Assembly: GCF_943590815.1 (NCBI RefSeq)
Contig: NZ_CALSBS010000005.1
Coordinates: forward strand, 62,001-126,000
Length of the DNA: 64,000 bases
Source: Pseudocitrobacter vendiensis
Lineage (GTDB): Bacteria > Pseudomonadota > Gammaproteobacteria > Enterobacterales > Enterobacteriaceae
Direction of reading: 5' to 3'
The position numbers and the translations under genes were made by a program. Every line of letters starts with the position of its first letter. Positions within the stretch are counted from its first letter, which is position 1. This document shows, one piece after another, positions 29,081 to 38,733 of the stretch. The notes beneath the pieces were generated by a model that was not told the DNA's origin, did no database searches, and worked only from the letters and a program-made list of their open reading frames with translations.

Positions 29081-29107
29081 GTTTTTATCCTCTGTACTTA
29101 TCAGAAA

Positions 29108-29656
29108 TTAATCAGTTTCAACGCGTTCGCGTATCACCACTGCGGGGTTGCCACGGCAAATCACGTTTGCCGGAAGCGATTTAAAAACGCTGCTTCGCGC
29201 ACCAACGACGGTGCCGTCGCCAATTTCAATGCCGGGAGCGACAAACACATCCGTCGCCAGCCAGCATTTCTCGCCAATCACAATCGGTGTGGCGGTAATA
29301 TCAAAATGTTGACTCTGAAAGTCATGACTTCCGGTACATAAATAACACTTCTGTGAAACCACCGAATTTGCGCCGATGGTAATATCGCCCAGCGTATATA
29401 ACACGGCGTCGTCGCCGACCCAGGCATAATCACCGAGGGTTAATTTCCACGGATAGGTAATTTTCACCGACGGGCGAATCACTACGTTTTTTCCTATTTT
29501 CGCGCCAAACAGACGTAACAAAAATGCGCGCCAGCGGTAGAGTATTTGCGGTGACCAGGCAAATAAAGTGGATTGTACCGCCCACCATAATTGCACTTTA
29601 ATGCCGCCCGCTCCGCGAAAACCCGTCGGAACAGAGAATCCCGATAAATCTTGCAT
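29108..29656 (-). CDS. wcaF: Colanic acid acetyltransferase WcaF
   Basis: A 182-residue left-handed beta-helix (hexapeptide repeat) acyltransferase that is thought to acetylate fucose in the growing colanic acid repeat using acetyl-CoA. The hexapeptide pattern begins near residue 60 (IGKNVVIRPSVKITYPWKL) and continues to IGDGTVVGARSSVFKSLPAN near 140-160, with the catalytic histidine in GSHDF. It lies 15 bases after wcaE. Confidence 0.93.
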   Translation of the reverse strand: MQDLSGFSVPTGFRGAGGIKVQLWWAVQSTLFAWSPQILYRWRAFLLRLFGAKIGKNVVIRPSVKITYPWKLTLGDYAWVGDDAVLYTLGDITIGANSVVSQKCYLCTGSHDFQSQHFDITATPIVIGEKCWLATDVFVAPGIEIGDGTVVGARSSVFKSLPANVICRGNPAVVIRERVETD

Positions 29657-29671
29657 AGTTTTTCCTTATAT

Positions 29672-30418
29672 TCAGGATTTGTTATATAAGGCTTTTGTTT
29701 TGCCGGTAGTACGCAGGCGTAACAAATAAGACAATTCTGTCAGAAGCTTTGGCATACGTAATATTTCACGCTGTACATTTTTTGCATCCTGACACAACTG
29801 TAAATTATTGGTAGTTGATACGCCGCCCATGGAAAATTCTGACACCAGGCCTTTAATTCGTTTAAAGGCATAGCCTGCTTTATACATTTTGGCGGCCAGT
29901 GCATAATCAGATGAAACACGATATTGCATATCATACGGATTTTGTTTCAACCCCACGCAGGGGAAGAAGATAGCCTGATGACTGGCGGGCAGGCTGTGAT
30001 AAATATACCAGCCGCTTTTCGCCCGACGGGTTAACTGCGTGCCATCACCAAAATCGAGCATCGCATCACCCAGATACATTGCATCATCTTTTTTATTACG
30101 CAGCTGACGCACAAATTGTGAGACGTCCTGATGAAACACATCGCCGGAATTCAGGAACAGGGCAAACTTGCCTTTGGCCATCGCGATGCCTTTGTTCATC
30201 GCATCGTACAGACCGTTATCCGGCTCGCTGACATAACGTAAGTTGTACTGCCCGTTGCGTTTTTCGAGAAACTCCGCCGTGCCGTCTGCCGACCCGCCGT
30301 CCACCACAATCCACTCAAACTGAATGCTCGGATCGTTCGCCAGATGCGCCAGTGAACGCCAGGTTTTGACGATGCCGTCATGGTTACGAAACGCGACGGT
30401 AATAACACTCAGCAGCAT
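29672..30418 (-). CDS. wcaE: Colanic acid glycosyltransferase WcaE
   Basis: A 248-residue GT2 (GT-A fold) enzyme, thought to add a fucose. Motifs are [17 protein letters not shown] at the start, [18 protein letters not shown] (near 33-50, nucleotide binding) and the [11 protein letters not shown] metal site (DxD-type position, near 84-94). The start ending at 30418 gives the same length as E. coli WcaE and lies 13 bases after wcaD; an upstream in-frame ATG at 30484 would overlap wcaD by 53 bases and is less likely. Confidence 0.92.
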   Translation of the reverse strand: MLLSVITVAFRNHDGIVKTWRSLAHLANDPSIQFEWIVVDGGSADGTAEFLEKRNGQYNLRYVSEPDNGLYDAMNKGIAMAKGKFALFLNSGDVFHQDVSQFVRQLRNKKDDAMYLGDAMLDFGDGTQLTRRAKSGWYIYHSLPASHQAIFFPCVGLKQNPYDMQYRVSSDYALAAKMYKAGYAFKRIKGLVSEFSMGGVSTTNNLQLCQDAKNVQREILRMPKLLTELSYLLRLRTTGKTKALYNKS

Positions 30419-30431
30419 TGTTTTTTCCACC

Positions 30432-31655
30432 TTATCCGTTGTCTGCCATATTGAGCGCTTTACGCAAAATAAACGGACAGACAATTAAAAATGCATATTC
30501 CGGGCTAAATATTGAACCGGTAAAAAACAGCGATATCGGCGTAAAAAGAAACAACTGCACACGGAAATTGCGATTATTCCCAAAAGCGTTAATTGTCATC
30601 TTTCCGACATTAATCATGTACCATGCCGTCAATATCACTGCGAACCACGAAAAATAAATAATGAGCAGATACAAACCATTGTCTATTGTTTTTCCGACAT
30701 CCGCACCGTTAAAGATTCCGAATGATGCCACATATTCGTAAAGAGATCCGAAACGCACAACCCCATCAATATGGGTCAGTGAATAACCGACCATTACCAG
30801 CGGACCAACAATACGGTAATAGGATGACGAGCCTTCCGTCCCCAAATCCCCAAGGCGTTCCGATATATACGGAAAAGCAAACACCAGGCCGACCAAAAAT
30901 ACGGCCAAAGAAATAATCGCTAACGGCAGTTTTTTCTTAATAGCCTCTTTGTTCAGATACTGGAAAGCCCACTCCAGTAAATAAAACAGGATAAACGTCA
31001 TTACCCCGGAAAATGATCCTGAAAGAATAATCCCTGCCAGAATCATAGCATCTGCTTTAGGGGTTTTGATACCGAACTGTTTGATACAGAGCCAAATTGA
31101 GATTAACGCCAGAGCGAAGAATGCCGGCTCGAAATAAAGTGCGGTGGTACGCTTACCGCCGAACTTGATAAAATTCAGAACATAGCTGTTACTGTATATA
31201 AGATATTTCGAAATTGTCTCCATCAGGCTACTGCCTCCGGAGACAATAATTTGCAGCATCTCGACGGCTGCCAGCATGACGATGACGCCAATCACCATAT
31301 AAAAGCCACGCAAAATTTTGCGGTGGTTATGCGGCGAGATAACCTTAAAGCGAATACTCCATACCATGCCGACAATAATCACAATGTAGACAAACAGCAT
31401 CGTCGAGGTGACGTACTTGCTGGCATCGTAAGACTGGCCGAACAGATAGTTAAACAGCGTCAGCCCTGCCCCCGCGCCGAGTGCAATCATCAGTTTTTTC
31501 AGGTTAATCAGATCAACGTAGAGTAAAAGCAGCAGCGGCAGAAAAGTAACGATAGTTATCGGAAAGCTCTCACCAAGCTGGGCGATTTTAACGTTAACCA
31601 GCAAGTAGATTAACGGTAGCAGCAGATAGCTACAGATTCTGATAGAACGAGACAT
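30432..31655 (-). CDS. wcaD: Colanic acid polymerase WcaD (Wzy type)
   Basis: A 407-residue inner-membrane protein with about 10 hydrophobic segments that joins colanic acid repeats in the periplasm. It begins [21 protein letters not shown] chose the start ending at 31655 because the 49 residues upstream in the open frame lie inside wcaC and are basic and not hydrophobic. The chosen start still overlaps wcaC by 26 bases. Confidence 0.9.
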   Translation of the reverse strand: MSRSIRICSYLLLPLIYLLVNVKIAQLGESFPITIVTFLPLLLLLYVDLINLKKLMIALGAGAGLTLFNYLFGQSYDASKYVTSTMLFVYIVIIVGMVWSIRFKVISPHNHRKILRGFYMVIGVIVMLAAVEMLQIIVSGGSSLMETISKYLIYSNSYVLNFIKFGGKRTTALYFEPAFFALALISIWLCIKQFGIKTPKADAMILAGIILSGSFSGVMTFILFYLLEWAFQYLNKEAIKKKLPLAIISLAVFLVGLVFAFPYISERLGDLGTEGSSSYYRIVGPLVMVGYSLTHIDGVVRFGSLYEYVASFGIFNGADVGKTIDNGLYLLIIYFSWFAVILTAWYMINVGKMTINAFGNNRNFRVQLFLFTPISLFFTGSIFSPEYAFLIVCPFILRKALNMADNG

Positions 31656-32847
31656 ACTCCTCCAGCATCTGTTGGCCACTGTAGGCCTGACGGCTACGGG
31701 CGCTAAACTGCGTAAGCGTGGTCCCAAAAATAGCCTGAGCGATATCCACTTTCGACAGCTGCGCAAGACGCAGAACGTCGCTGTCATCGACCGTACGCCC
31801 ACCTGATTTACTCAACACTTCCTGTGCGGCATCGCTGTGAGTCGCAATAACCGGCACGCCAATCGACAGCGCTTCGCACAGAATCAGCGGATAATTATCG
31901 ACGCGAGAACTGAACAGCAGCGCATCCATACCGTTGAGTTTGCCCATCAGCTGGCGTTTATCGGTCAGGAAACCATGATTCACCACGTTATCCGCGTTGA
32001 ACGGGGAGAATTTACCGAAGGTATGTACTTCCACTTTATCGCCGAGGGCAATCAGCGCCTGCACCAGTTGCTGATTGGTTTTTCCGTCGTAACGCAGGTC
32101 ATGCGCTACCACGGCGATTTTTGGCCGCTGCGCATTTGCCACTTTGGGCTGAAGGTCGGCCAGAATGGTTTCCGTGGCCACATCAATTCCGTTGTTAATC
32201 ACCAGACAGCGGCCTGCGCCGTAAAGGCTGTTGAAGGCATCGGCCACGTGATGGCTGGGCGAAATAAAGTTGCAGCCCAGCGCCAACATCTGGCGAAACA
32301 GCGCGCGTTTTTCATCGACCTGCTGATGGGCACGATCGACCTTCACCGGCGGGTAGTTACTGAGGGTCGGACACTGCGTGCAGTTGCTCTTCCAGCCTTC
32401 ACAGCCGTCAAGAAACGCGCAGCGACCGGTGACGCTCCAGTGATCGTGCAGCGTCCAGACGAAAGTGACGTCAGGTTTATGTGCTTTCACCCGCTGGCAG
32501 AATTTCACGACCTCCGCCAGATTGAGCCAGTAACTGTGCAGCACATGAAAATGCAACACTACCGGTCCGGTTGTGCGCGTCACTGTGCGATACAGCCCGT
32601 TCAGATTTCCGAACAGGTCGCGGTTAAACAGACGAAACAGCGCCAGGTTCGCTATCGAAGTGGCACGCGCCGTATGCTTAATCACATTCGGATAACGGTC
32701 ATGGCTTTCGCTTCTTTTGCCGCCTTTGCCATAGCCGTAGATAAACTGCGAGTTCATTCCCTGCTGTAGCGCGCGCTGATGGAGATCCAGCGCCACGCCT
32801 GCCGCGCCGCCCTCTGCCAGGCGAACGTTAAATTGCATAATATTCAT
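31630..32847 (-). CDS. wcaC: Colanic acid glycosyltransferase WcaC
   Basis: A 405-residue GT4 family enzyme of GT-B fold, thought to add galactose to the colanic acid repeat. The N-terminal MNIMQFNVRLAEGGAAGVAL, a central stretch with LHFHVLHSYWLNL and a cysteine-rich segment (GCEGWKSNCTQCP, near 149-161), and the C-terminal donor motif SSRVDNYPLILCEALSIGVP (EX7E, near 315-334) are visible. The Cys cluster is shared with other WcaC proteins. It overlaps wcaB by four bases. Confidence 0.92.
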   Translation of the reverse strand: MNIMQFNVRLAEGGAAGVALDLHQRALQQGMNSQFIYGYGKGGKRSESHDRYPNVIKHTARATSIANLALFRLFNRDLFGNLNGLYRTVTRTTGPVVLHFHVLHSYWLNLAEVVKFCQRVKAHKPDVTFVWTLHDHWSVTGRCAFLDGCEGWKSNCTQCPTLSNYPPVKVDRAHQQVDEKRALFRQMLALGCNFISPSHHVADAFNSLYGAGRCLVINNGIDVATETILADLQPKVANAQRPKIAVVAHDLRYDGKTNQQLVQALIALGDKVEVHTFGKFSPFNADNVVNHGFLTDKRQLMGKLNGMDALLFSSRVDNYPLILCEALSIGVPVIATHSDAAQEVLSKSGGRTVDDSDVLRLAQLSKVDIAQAIFGTTLTQFSARSRQAYSGQQMLEEYVSFYQNL

Positions 32848-33332
32848 TTCAGTACCTTCACCCGCGCTTTCTCACCCACCACCAACGCATGGTCGGGGAT
32901 GTTATCCAGGACGACGCTGCCTGCACCGATGGTGACCTGATTACCAATCGTGATATCGCCGATAATCACCACGTTGGCTCCGAGTTCAACGCCGTTGCCG
33001 AGAACCGGACACGCCAGGCTGTTGGGGCCGCGATTACCGATGGTGACACCGTGACGGATGGTAAAATCATCGCCCGCCACCACGTTCTTATTGATGACTA
33101 CGGCATAACCGTGGTGAATAGTGAAGCGGCGACCAATCGTCGCGGCGGCCTGAATTTCGTAGCCAAACAGACACTCGGTCACGAAGCGATAGAGCAACAA
33201 CATTGGCGCGGCCCACAGATTGTTGAGCACATTTTTCTTGCGCCACACGGAGCAAAAATGGGCGATGCGATAGGCCATCACCATGCAGCATGGGCGCAGG
33301 CTCCAGCTATTGGCGCGTAAATCTTCCAGCAT
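32844..33332 (-). CDS. wcaB: Colanic acid acetyltransferase WcaB
   Basis: A 162-residue hexapeptide-repeat protein of the serine acetyltransferase-like group. The motif IHHGYAVVINKNVVAGDDF (near 73-91) and IGDITIGNQVTIGAGSVVLDN (near 124-144) form the beta-helix with the acetyl-CoA site. It probably adds the second acetyl group of colanic acid, but its exact position is less certain than that of WcaF. It starts two bases after wcaA. Confidence 0.92.
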   Translation of the reverse strand: MLEDLRANSWSLRPCCMVMAYRIAHFCSVWRKKNVLNNLWAAPMLLLYRFVTECLFGYEIQAAATIGRRFTIHHGYAVVINKNVVAGDDFTIRHGVTIGNRGPNSLACPVLGNGVELGANVVIIGDITIGNQVTIGAGSVVLDNIPDHALVVGEKARVKVLK

Positions 33333-33334
33333 GA

Positions 33335-34177
33335 TTATTTCCCCCGCAGTCCGTCGGCGAGGCGTTTGCCGTTGCGCACTGAAAACAGCGTTAATAGCGT
33401 GCGCCAGTTCATGCGTTTATTGCGGATCTGATACAGGGTGAAGAGCTGGTATTTCTTGCTCGCCCGATCAAATTTGTCTTTGTGTTTGCGGTAAAAATGG
33501 AAGTAGCCGGAAAACTTTTTCGGCGAATTGGTGATTTGCATCTCGCCGTGGTTGATGTGCAGAATCTGCGTCGCTTCTTCGATTTTCCACGGCTCGCCGT
33601 AGGCTACTACCATGCGCAGGAAGATGTCGTAATCCTGCGCCGCTTTCAGTTGCGTATCGAACAGGCACTCTTTGAAACGCCACGCCGAACTAAACACCTG
33701 ATTGCCAACAATGTTGCGTTTATAGAACAACGTGCGGGAAAACGGCGATTTCGGATACAACGGCAGGCTCGCCGGCTGCGAGTAGACTTCGCCCTGGCAA
33801 AGATAGTCGTTGGCATAAAGAAACGCGTGGGTCACCAGTTGGTGCTTTTGTTCGAGAAACACCGACAAACGGTTTGGCGTCCATTCATCGTCATCATCAA
33901 TACCGGTAATAAACTGGCCTTTCGCCTGCATAATCGCCTGGTTACGCACCGCACACGCGCCGGAATTAACGTCGTTATGGATGTAGTACAGGCGAGGATC
34001 ATTCAGGTCGGTGACAAATTGCTGAAGCTGTTCGTATGATTCGGAGCAATCATCGACGATGATCATCTCCCAGTTCGGGTAATCCTGGCGCAGCACCGAT
34101 TTGATGGCGCGGATAGCCAACTGCTGGCGATTCCAGGTCGGCATATAGATAGAGATCAATGGATTTTCTGTGGTCAT
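33335..34177 (-). CDS. wcaA: Colanic acid glycosyltransferase WcaA
   Basis: A 280-residue GT2 family enzyme, thought to add glucuronate from UDP-glucuronate, linking it with Ugd. It starts MTTENPLISIYMPTWNRQQL, with the nucleotide-binding EMIIVDDCSESYEQL (near 38-52) and the metal-binding GIDDDDEWTPNRL (near 93-105). I chose the ATG ending at 34177. A longer open frame to 34309 translates the palindromic repeat and is not protein-like. Confidence 0.92.
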   Translation of the reverse strand: MTTENPLISIYMPTWNRQQLAIRAIKSVLRQDYPNWEMIIVDDCSESYEQLQQFVTDLNDPRLYYIHNDVNSGACAVRNQAIMQAKGQFITGIDDDDEWTPNRLSVFLEQKHQLVTHAFLYANDYLCQGEVYSQPASLPLYPKSPFSRTLFYKRNIVGNQVFSSAWRFKECLFDTQLKAAQDYDIFLRMVVAYGEPWKIEEATQILHINHGEMQITNSPKKFSGYFHFYRKHKDKFDRASKKYQLFTLYQIRNKRMNWRTLLTLFSVRNGKRLADGLRGK

Positions 34178-34213
34178 GAGGATCCCCCGGAGAAGCAAAG
34201 TCATGGCATTTTC

Positions 34214-34302
34214 CCCCTCACCCCGGCCCTCTCCCTCAGGGAGAGGGAGAAAACCAGCACCGTACGATCCCCTCTCCCTGTGGGAGAGGGTTAGGGTGAG
34301 GG
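34214..34302. repeat. GC-rich palindromic repeat pair between wzc and wcaA
   Basis: A first unit (cccctcaccccggccctctc with hairpin ctccctcagggag) faces a second inverted unit (ctccctgtgggagagggtta then gggtgaggg), with a short core. It fills most of the 135-base gap between the Wza-Wzb-Wzc export genes and the assembly genes, where it may slow or end some transcripts or mark an mRNA decay boundary. Confidence 0.85.
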
Positions 34303-34312
34303 CAAACACACC

Positions 34313-36475
34313 TTATTTAGAATCAGATTTATATTCGTATTCGTAGTAGCCGTAATCCTGATAGCCCGTCGCGCGACGGAAGATGGAGTTCAGGATCACC
34401 CCTTTCACTTCAATGCCGTTTTGCTCGAAGCGGCTGAGGCTGGTTTCCACTTCTTTCAGGGTATTGACCGCGTAGCGCGCTACCATCAACGTGGTGCCCG
34501 CGTGGCGACCGACAATGGCGGCATCGGTGACCGCCAGGATTGGCGGCGTATCGATAAGGATCAGATCATAGTTGGCGCTGGCCCAGCTCATCAGTTCGCT
34601 GAATCGCTCGCTCATCAGCAACTCCGACGGATTAGGCGGTACCTGACCGCGCGGTACCAGATCGAAGTTGTTAATCGAAGTGCGCTTCGCGCAGGACGCA
34701 ATATCGGCTTTCCCGACCAGCACTTCTGACAGACCGTTATCGTTGCTGGTCCCCAGCAGTTCGTGGGTATAGCCTTTACGCATATCACAGTCGATCATCA
34801 GCACGCGCTTGCCGGTCTGGCTTATCACCGCCGCGAGGTTGGCGCAGACAAAGGTTTTACCAATAGACGGGCTGACGCCGGTCATCATCAGCACCTTGTT
34901 ACCCGCCTGCATCATCGCAAAGTGCAGGCTGGTTCGCAGGCTGCGCACTGCTTCAATCGCCAGATCCGTTGGGTTACCGACCGCCAGCAGCTGGCTCTGT
35001 TTATAGCGTTTAACGCCTTTCACCGTTTTCACGCTGTCACGTGCTTTCTGCCACTCCGACAGCGGAATGCTGGCATAAACATTAATACCATGCTCTTCCA
35101 GCACCTGCGGGCTTTCGATACCACGGTTAAACAGTGAGCGCAGCAGCACGCCAACGATAGAGAGCATCAGGCCGAGGATCAGACTGCCGAGAATAATCAG
35201 CGCTTTCTTCGGCTTCACGACGCCCGGTTGTGCAATCGCCGGGTCGACAATACGCACATCACCCACGGTACTGGCTTCGGTGATTTTCAGCTCCTGCTGT
35301 TTATTCAGCAGCTGCATATACACCTGTTGCCCGGATTCCACATCACGCGTTAAACGCACAATTTCCTGCTGCGTTTTGGGCATCGCGGTCACCCGTTTCG
35401 ACAGGCGTGCTTTCTCTTCTTCCAGCGCCCGACGTTTTTCCAGCAACGTGCGATACGCAGGGTGAATGCGGGTGTAGAGCTTAGAGATTTCCGCTTCTTT
35501 AAAGGTCAGTTCATTGAGCTGTGCGTCAATGTTAACCATCGAGTCCAGCACGGATTTCGCTTCCAGCGGCAGGTCGACGGAGTCTTTCTGCTGGCGATAG
35601 GCATTAAGGTTGTTTTCCGCAACATCCAGATTATGGCGCACCACCGGCAGCTGTTTATCGAGGAAGGCGAGGCTTTTCGCCGCTTCTTCGGATTTGCGCG
35701 CCACGTTCTGTTCGAGGTAATTACGCGCAATGCTATCGAGGATCTTGCGGATCTGCTCTTTATCTTCGCCGGTAATGCTGAGGGTCAGCACGCCGGAATC
35801 TTTACCATCTTCCGTGACGCTCAGGCTGTTTTGCAGCGAATTAATCATGCCGAGCGTGGAGAATCGCGTCAGGGTAAACGATGCGCCTTCATGGGCGGCA
35901 ATTGCCGTCACCAACAGTGACACGCCGCCTTTCTCCAGCGGTTTGCCTACTTCGCCCTGGGCGCTGAAGCCATCATCATTGCTCAGTTGATAGCGCGTCG
36001 GGCTCAGCACTTCCAGCGTAAAGGTGCTTGCCGCCATCGACTGCGGGCGATTAAAAGTGCTGACTTTAACCGTTTCATTTTTGCGCCCCATCAAGCGATC
36101 CCACCCTGCGCCAATCAGCGGGAAGGTGTTTTTCTCAACCGAAATATCGAGGTCAAGGTCGTCAACAGTTTTGCCCAGCACCAGACGCGAGGTGATCATT
36201 CTGATCTCCGCGTCAGACGCGGGCGGCTTATTGCTCAGAGCGCTGCTGATATCCTGCACCAGCGCGCTGCCCTGATTTTGTTCAATGCGCACCAGCGCAT
36301 CGGCGCTGTAAATCGGCGTGGCAAAAAGGGTGTAGATAATGCCGACCAGCGTGAACACGCCGGTAATACCCAGCACCCACCATTTTGCTTCGATGACCGT
36401 GCCCACCAGGCGACCAATATCAATTTCATCACTGCCCGTGGTCTGCGGGGCTATCTGTTTTACTTTTTCTGTCAT
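34313..36475 (-). CDS. wzc: Tyrosine autokinase and polysaccharide co-polymerase Wzc
   Basis: A 720-residue inner-membrane protein that controls colanic acid polymerisation and export. There is a Wzz-like domain between membrane segments near residues 32-52 and 425-445, a periplasmic coiled coil, then a cytoplasmic BY-kinase domain with Walker A (GVSPSIGKTF, near 532-541), Walker A' (RVLMIDCDMRKG) and Walker B (LILIDTPP). The tyrosine-rich tail is YQDYGYYEYEYKSDSK. I chose the start ending at 36475 (MTEKVKQ), two bases after wzb; a longer frame to 36511 overlaps it. Wzb dephosphorylates the tail. Confidence 0.96.
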   Translation of the reverse strand: MTEKVKQIAPQTTGSDEIDIGRLVGTVIEAKWWVLGITGVFTLVGIIYTLFATPIYSADALVRIEQNQGSALVQDISSALSNKPPASDAEIRMITSRLVLGKTVDDLDLDISVEKNTFPLIGAGWDRLMGRKNETVKVSTFNRPQSMAASTFTLEVLSPTRYQLSNDDGFSAQGEVGKPLEKGGVSLLVTAIAAHEGASFTLTRFSTLGMINSLQNSLSVTEDGKDSGVLTLSITGEDKEQIRKILDSIARNYLEQNVARKSEEAAKSLAFLDKQLPVVRHNLDVAENNLNAYRQQKDSVDLPLEAKSVLDSMVNIDAQLNELTFKEAEISKLYTRIHPAYRTLLEKRRALEEEKARLSKRVTAMPKTQQEIVRLTRDVESGQQVYMQLLNKQQELKITEASTVGDVRIVDPAIAQPGVVKPKKALIILGSLILGLMLSIVGVLLRSLFNRGIESPQVLEEHGINVYASIPLSEWQKARDSVKTVKGVKRYKQSQLLAVGNPTDLAIEAVRSLRTSLHFAMMQAGNKVLMMTGVSPSIGKTFVCANLAAVISQTGKRVLMIDCDMRKGYTHELLGTSNDNGLSEVLVGKADIASCAKRTSINNFDLVPRGQVPPNPSELLMSERFSELMSWASANYDLILIDTPPILAVTDAAIVGRHAGTTLMVARYAVNTLKEVETSLSRFEQNGIEVKGVILNSIFRRATGYQDYGYYEYEYKSDSK

Positions 36476-36477
36476 TG

Positions 36478-36921
36478 TTATCCCTGCTGAGCTTTCAGTG
36501 CCTGCGCCCACTGTTGAGCAGACCTGTCGAGTAACTGATATACCGCTTCAAAGGCTTCACGGCTTTTGCGATAGGGATCGGGAATGTCGCGTTCATCATC
36601 CCAGTGCCCAAACAGCATTACCTTGCCGCGCATTTCCGGCGCGATGTCATGCAGTTTCGAGATGTGGCGGCGTTCCATTGCCAGAATCAGGTCATACTCC
36701 CGGCACATCGCGCCGGAAATTTGGCGGGCGCAATGCCCGTCAAGAGAGAGTTGATGGTCTGCTGCCACGCTCACCGCGCTGGCATCTGCCCCCTTCCCCA
36801 CCAGCGCGCCTAAACCTGCGGACGCAATGGTTACCGACGGCAAATGGCTTTTCAGCAGACGCTCCCCCGTAGGGGAACGACAAATGTTCCCCACGCATAC
36901 CACGAGAATTTTGTTAAACAT
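36478..36921 (-). CDS. wzb: Low-molecular-weight protein-tyrosine phosphatase Wzb
   Basis: A 147-residue cytoplasmic phosphatase that removes phosphate from the tyrosine tail of Wzc, cycling it during colanic acid export. The active-site loop CVGNICR (Cys9 to Arg15) is at the N-terminus and the general acid is in DIPDPYRKS (near 113-121). It lies six bases after the wza stop and two before wzc. Confidence 0.97.
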   Translation of the reverse strand: MFNKILVVCVGNICRSPTGERLLKSHLPSVTIASAGLGALVGKGADASAVSVAADHQLSLDGHCARQISGAMCREYDLILAMERRHISKLHDIAPEMRGKVMLFGHWDDERDIPDPYRKSREAFEAVYQLLDRSAQQWAQALKAQQG

Positions 36922-36927
36922 GTCGGC

Positions 36928-38061
36928 TTACCACGTATGAACATCTTTTGCCGTGTCCGTCATGTAGCGAACGCCACTGATGGTCGGCAACAGTTGGTTA
37001 ATCAAACGGTTCCAGCGGGTAACCGGCGCGGTAGTGACGTAAACAACGTCATACGGTTGCAGCACGAAGTTGGTCGCCATCACCAGCGAAGTGGCATCGG
37101 ACATATCCAACTGGTACACGTTCGCCATCTTGCCGTTGTTGCCCTCTTTGGTTGGGCGGATCACGAAGATACCGCTGGCGTTCGAGGAGGTGAGATCCAA
37201 CCCTTCCGCCTGGCCCAGCGCTTCGGTCAGCGTCATGCCGCTGAAGTCCATTTTGAGGGTGCTCTGTTTCTTCACTTCACCCATCACGAACACTTTCAGG
37301 TCATCGTTGCGTGGCACAAACAATATGTCGCCCGGATACAGCAGTCGGTTCTGTTTCAGGTCGCCGTTCTGCATCAGCGCCTGAATGGAGATGCGCTCTT
37401 CACGCCCGTTATGCGTCAGCACCACGTTGCGCCAGTCGGCCATGTCGGTCAGGCCGCCTGCGGCGTTAATGGCATCCAGAACGGTCAGCGGCACGTTAGT
37501 AATCGCCTGCTGCCCCGATTTATTCACCTGCCCGGACACATACGCTTTCTGCGAGCGGAACGCGGCGACGTTCACATCAACTTGTGGGTCGGTGATGTAA
37601 GCGGCCAGGCGTTGGCTGACAACCTGGCGGATTTCCGAGAGGGTTTTGCCTTTCACCTCAACTTTACCGATGTAAGGGTAAAAAATGGTGCCGTCAGGCT
37701 GCACCCAGTTCCCGGTGTCGCTGGAGCTGCGGTACTGGCCTGCCGGGGTGGTGAGTTCCGGGTGATCCCAGACGGTGACGTTCAGCACGTCACCCGGCCC
37801 CACGCGATACTGATAATTGCTTAACTCCTGATCCAGCGAGGTATTTGGCTGTGCGACATTGGGTCGTGGGCGCAATTGTTCAATCAGTCGCGGGGTCAGC
37901 GGATAAACATTCACCATCTTGTCGATGTCAAAATCAGCGTCTTGCTGTTTAATGACATCTTTCCCGTAGGTAGACATATTGCTGCCAGGAAAGACAGTGC
38001 AACCATTCATAAAGGTTACCGACACCAATAATGGCATCAATTTTAGTTTGGATTTCATCAT
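36928..38061 (-). CDS. wza: Outer membrane polysaccharide export lipoprotein Wza
   Basis: A 377-residue lipoprotein forming the octameric outer-membrane channel for colanic acid. It has a lipoprotein signal with the modified Cys21 (VTFMNGC, cleavage after Gly20), the polysaccharide export domain ([20 protein letters not shown], near 87-106), two SLBB domains, and a C-terminal amphipathic helix that spans the outer membrane ([18 protein letters not shown]). It is the first gene of the operon, and the 672-base region upstream carries its control elements. Confidence 0.97.
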   Translation of the reverse strand: MMKSKLKLMPLLVSVTFMNGCTVFPGSNMSTYGKDVIKQQDADFDIDKMVNVYPLTPRLIEQLRPRPNVAQPNTSLDQELSNYQYRVGPGDVLNVTVWDHPELTTPAGQYRSSSDTGNWVQPDGTIFYPYIGKVEVKGKTLSEIRQVVSQRLAAYITDPQVDVNVAAFRSQKAYVSGQVNKSGQQAITNVPLTVLDAINAAGGLTDMADWRNVVLTHNGREERISIQALMQNGDLKQNRLLYPGDILFVPRNDDLKVFVMGEVKKQSTLKMDFSGMTLTEALGQAEGLDLTSSNASGIFVIRPTKEGNNGKMANVYQLDMSDATSLVMATNFVLQPYDVVYVTTAPVTRWNRLINQLLPTISGVRYMTDTAKDVHTW

Positions 38062-38248
38062 TGATTATTTATCACTTTGGCAGAGAAATTATCCTGTGCG
38101 AATTAAATAAACCCGAACATCTCTATTACCTGAGCATTCAGAATGCATTTAATCGTGCGTGAATATAAATGGCATATATCCTAAAAAAGATTGTATTCAT
38201 CCGCAGGCTATTGACAGAATAATCGAGGCTGATTATCTCGCCTTCAGG

Positions 38249-38283
38249 CACGCTACCGCCCTTGGCTTTAAGCTACCAAATCA
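38249..38283 (-). promoter_or_regulatory. JUMPstart-like element with ops ahead of wza
   Basis: On the minus strand GGTAGCTTAAAGCCAAGGGC leads into a complete ops core GGCGGTAGCGTG (38249-38260), about 190 bases upstream of wza. It should load RfaH to read through the 23-kb colanic acid operon. Confidence 0.92.
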
Positions 38284-38331
38284 CCTAAAATTCAGAATGT
38301 TAGAAATAAGTCTACATTTTCGACATTGAAT

Positions 38332-38345
38332 AAAGATTATTCCTG
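38332..38345. promoter_or_regulatory. Candidate RcsAB box upstream of wza
   Basis: The sequence AAAGATTATTCCTG matches 11 of 14 positions of the RcsAB consensus TAAGAATATTCCTA. It lies about 270 bases upstream of wza, beyond the ops element. Colanic acid operons are activated by RcsA-RcsB, so the position is plausible; binding is inferred. Confidence 0.65.
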
Positions 38346-38694
38346 GCATTAAACTTTTCGGCGCATAAATATCTGCCGGATACGTTCCCATGCCTTTTAA
38401 CATTCAATGCCGGAAGAATTGTTACAGCAATGCAAACAGCAGGCAAGGTAACGACGGCTTAAAAATAGTTTTTAAGAATAATATTAAGCACCACAAAAAC
38501 GTTTTTTTAGGATTTTATTTATATTGACATAAAAGAATTATCATAAATGTCGGTATGTTATTTCAGCAAGTATTGGCACTCGCTATAATAAACAAGAGAA
38601 AACATAAGGTTTAATTATCCACGACCTGGCATTTTTCGTCAGACAAATCTCAGGGAAACATTGCAATTTGCCCCGGCTTTATCCATGATCGAAG

Positions 38695-38710
38695 TGTGAC
38701 AAATGTCATA
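38695..38710. promoter_or_regulatory. CRP-like site just upstream of yegH
   Basis: TGTGA, six bases, then TCATA matches the CRP consensus with one mismatch. It lies 24 bases before the yegH start, which is too close for activation unless the start site is further upstream; it could act as a repressor site. Confidence 0.25.
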
Positions 38711-38733
38711 TGACTTAAGGTATTAAACAACGT

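Larger units (their letters stand above)
38062..38733. other. Divergent control region between wza and yegH
   Basis: This 672-base AT-rich region has no gene that I can support. It holds the ops/JUMPstart element (38249-38283), an RcsAB box (38332-38345) and, near the yegH end, a CRP-like site (38695-38710). The promoters themselves were not resolved by eye. Confidence 0.8.

Noticed and set aside
34178-34309. A 44-residue N-terminal extension of WcaA.
   Set aside because: It translates the palindromic repeat; the conserved GT2 start is at 34177.
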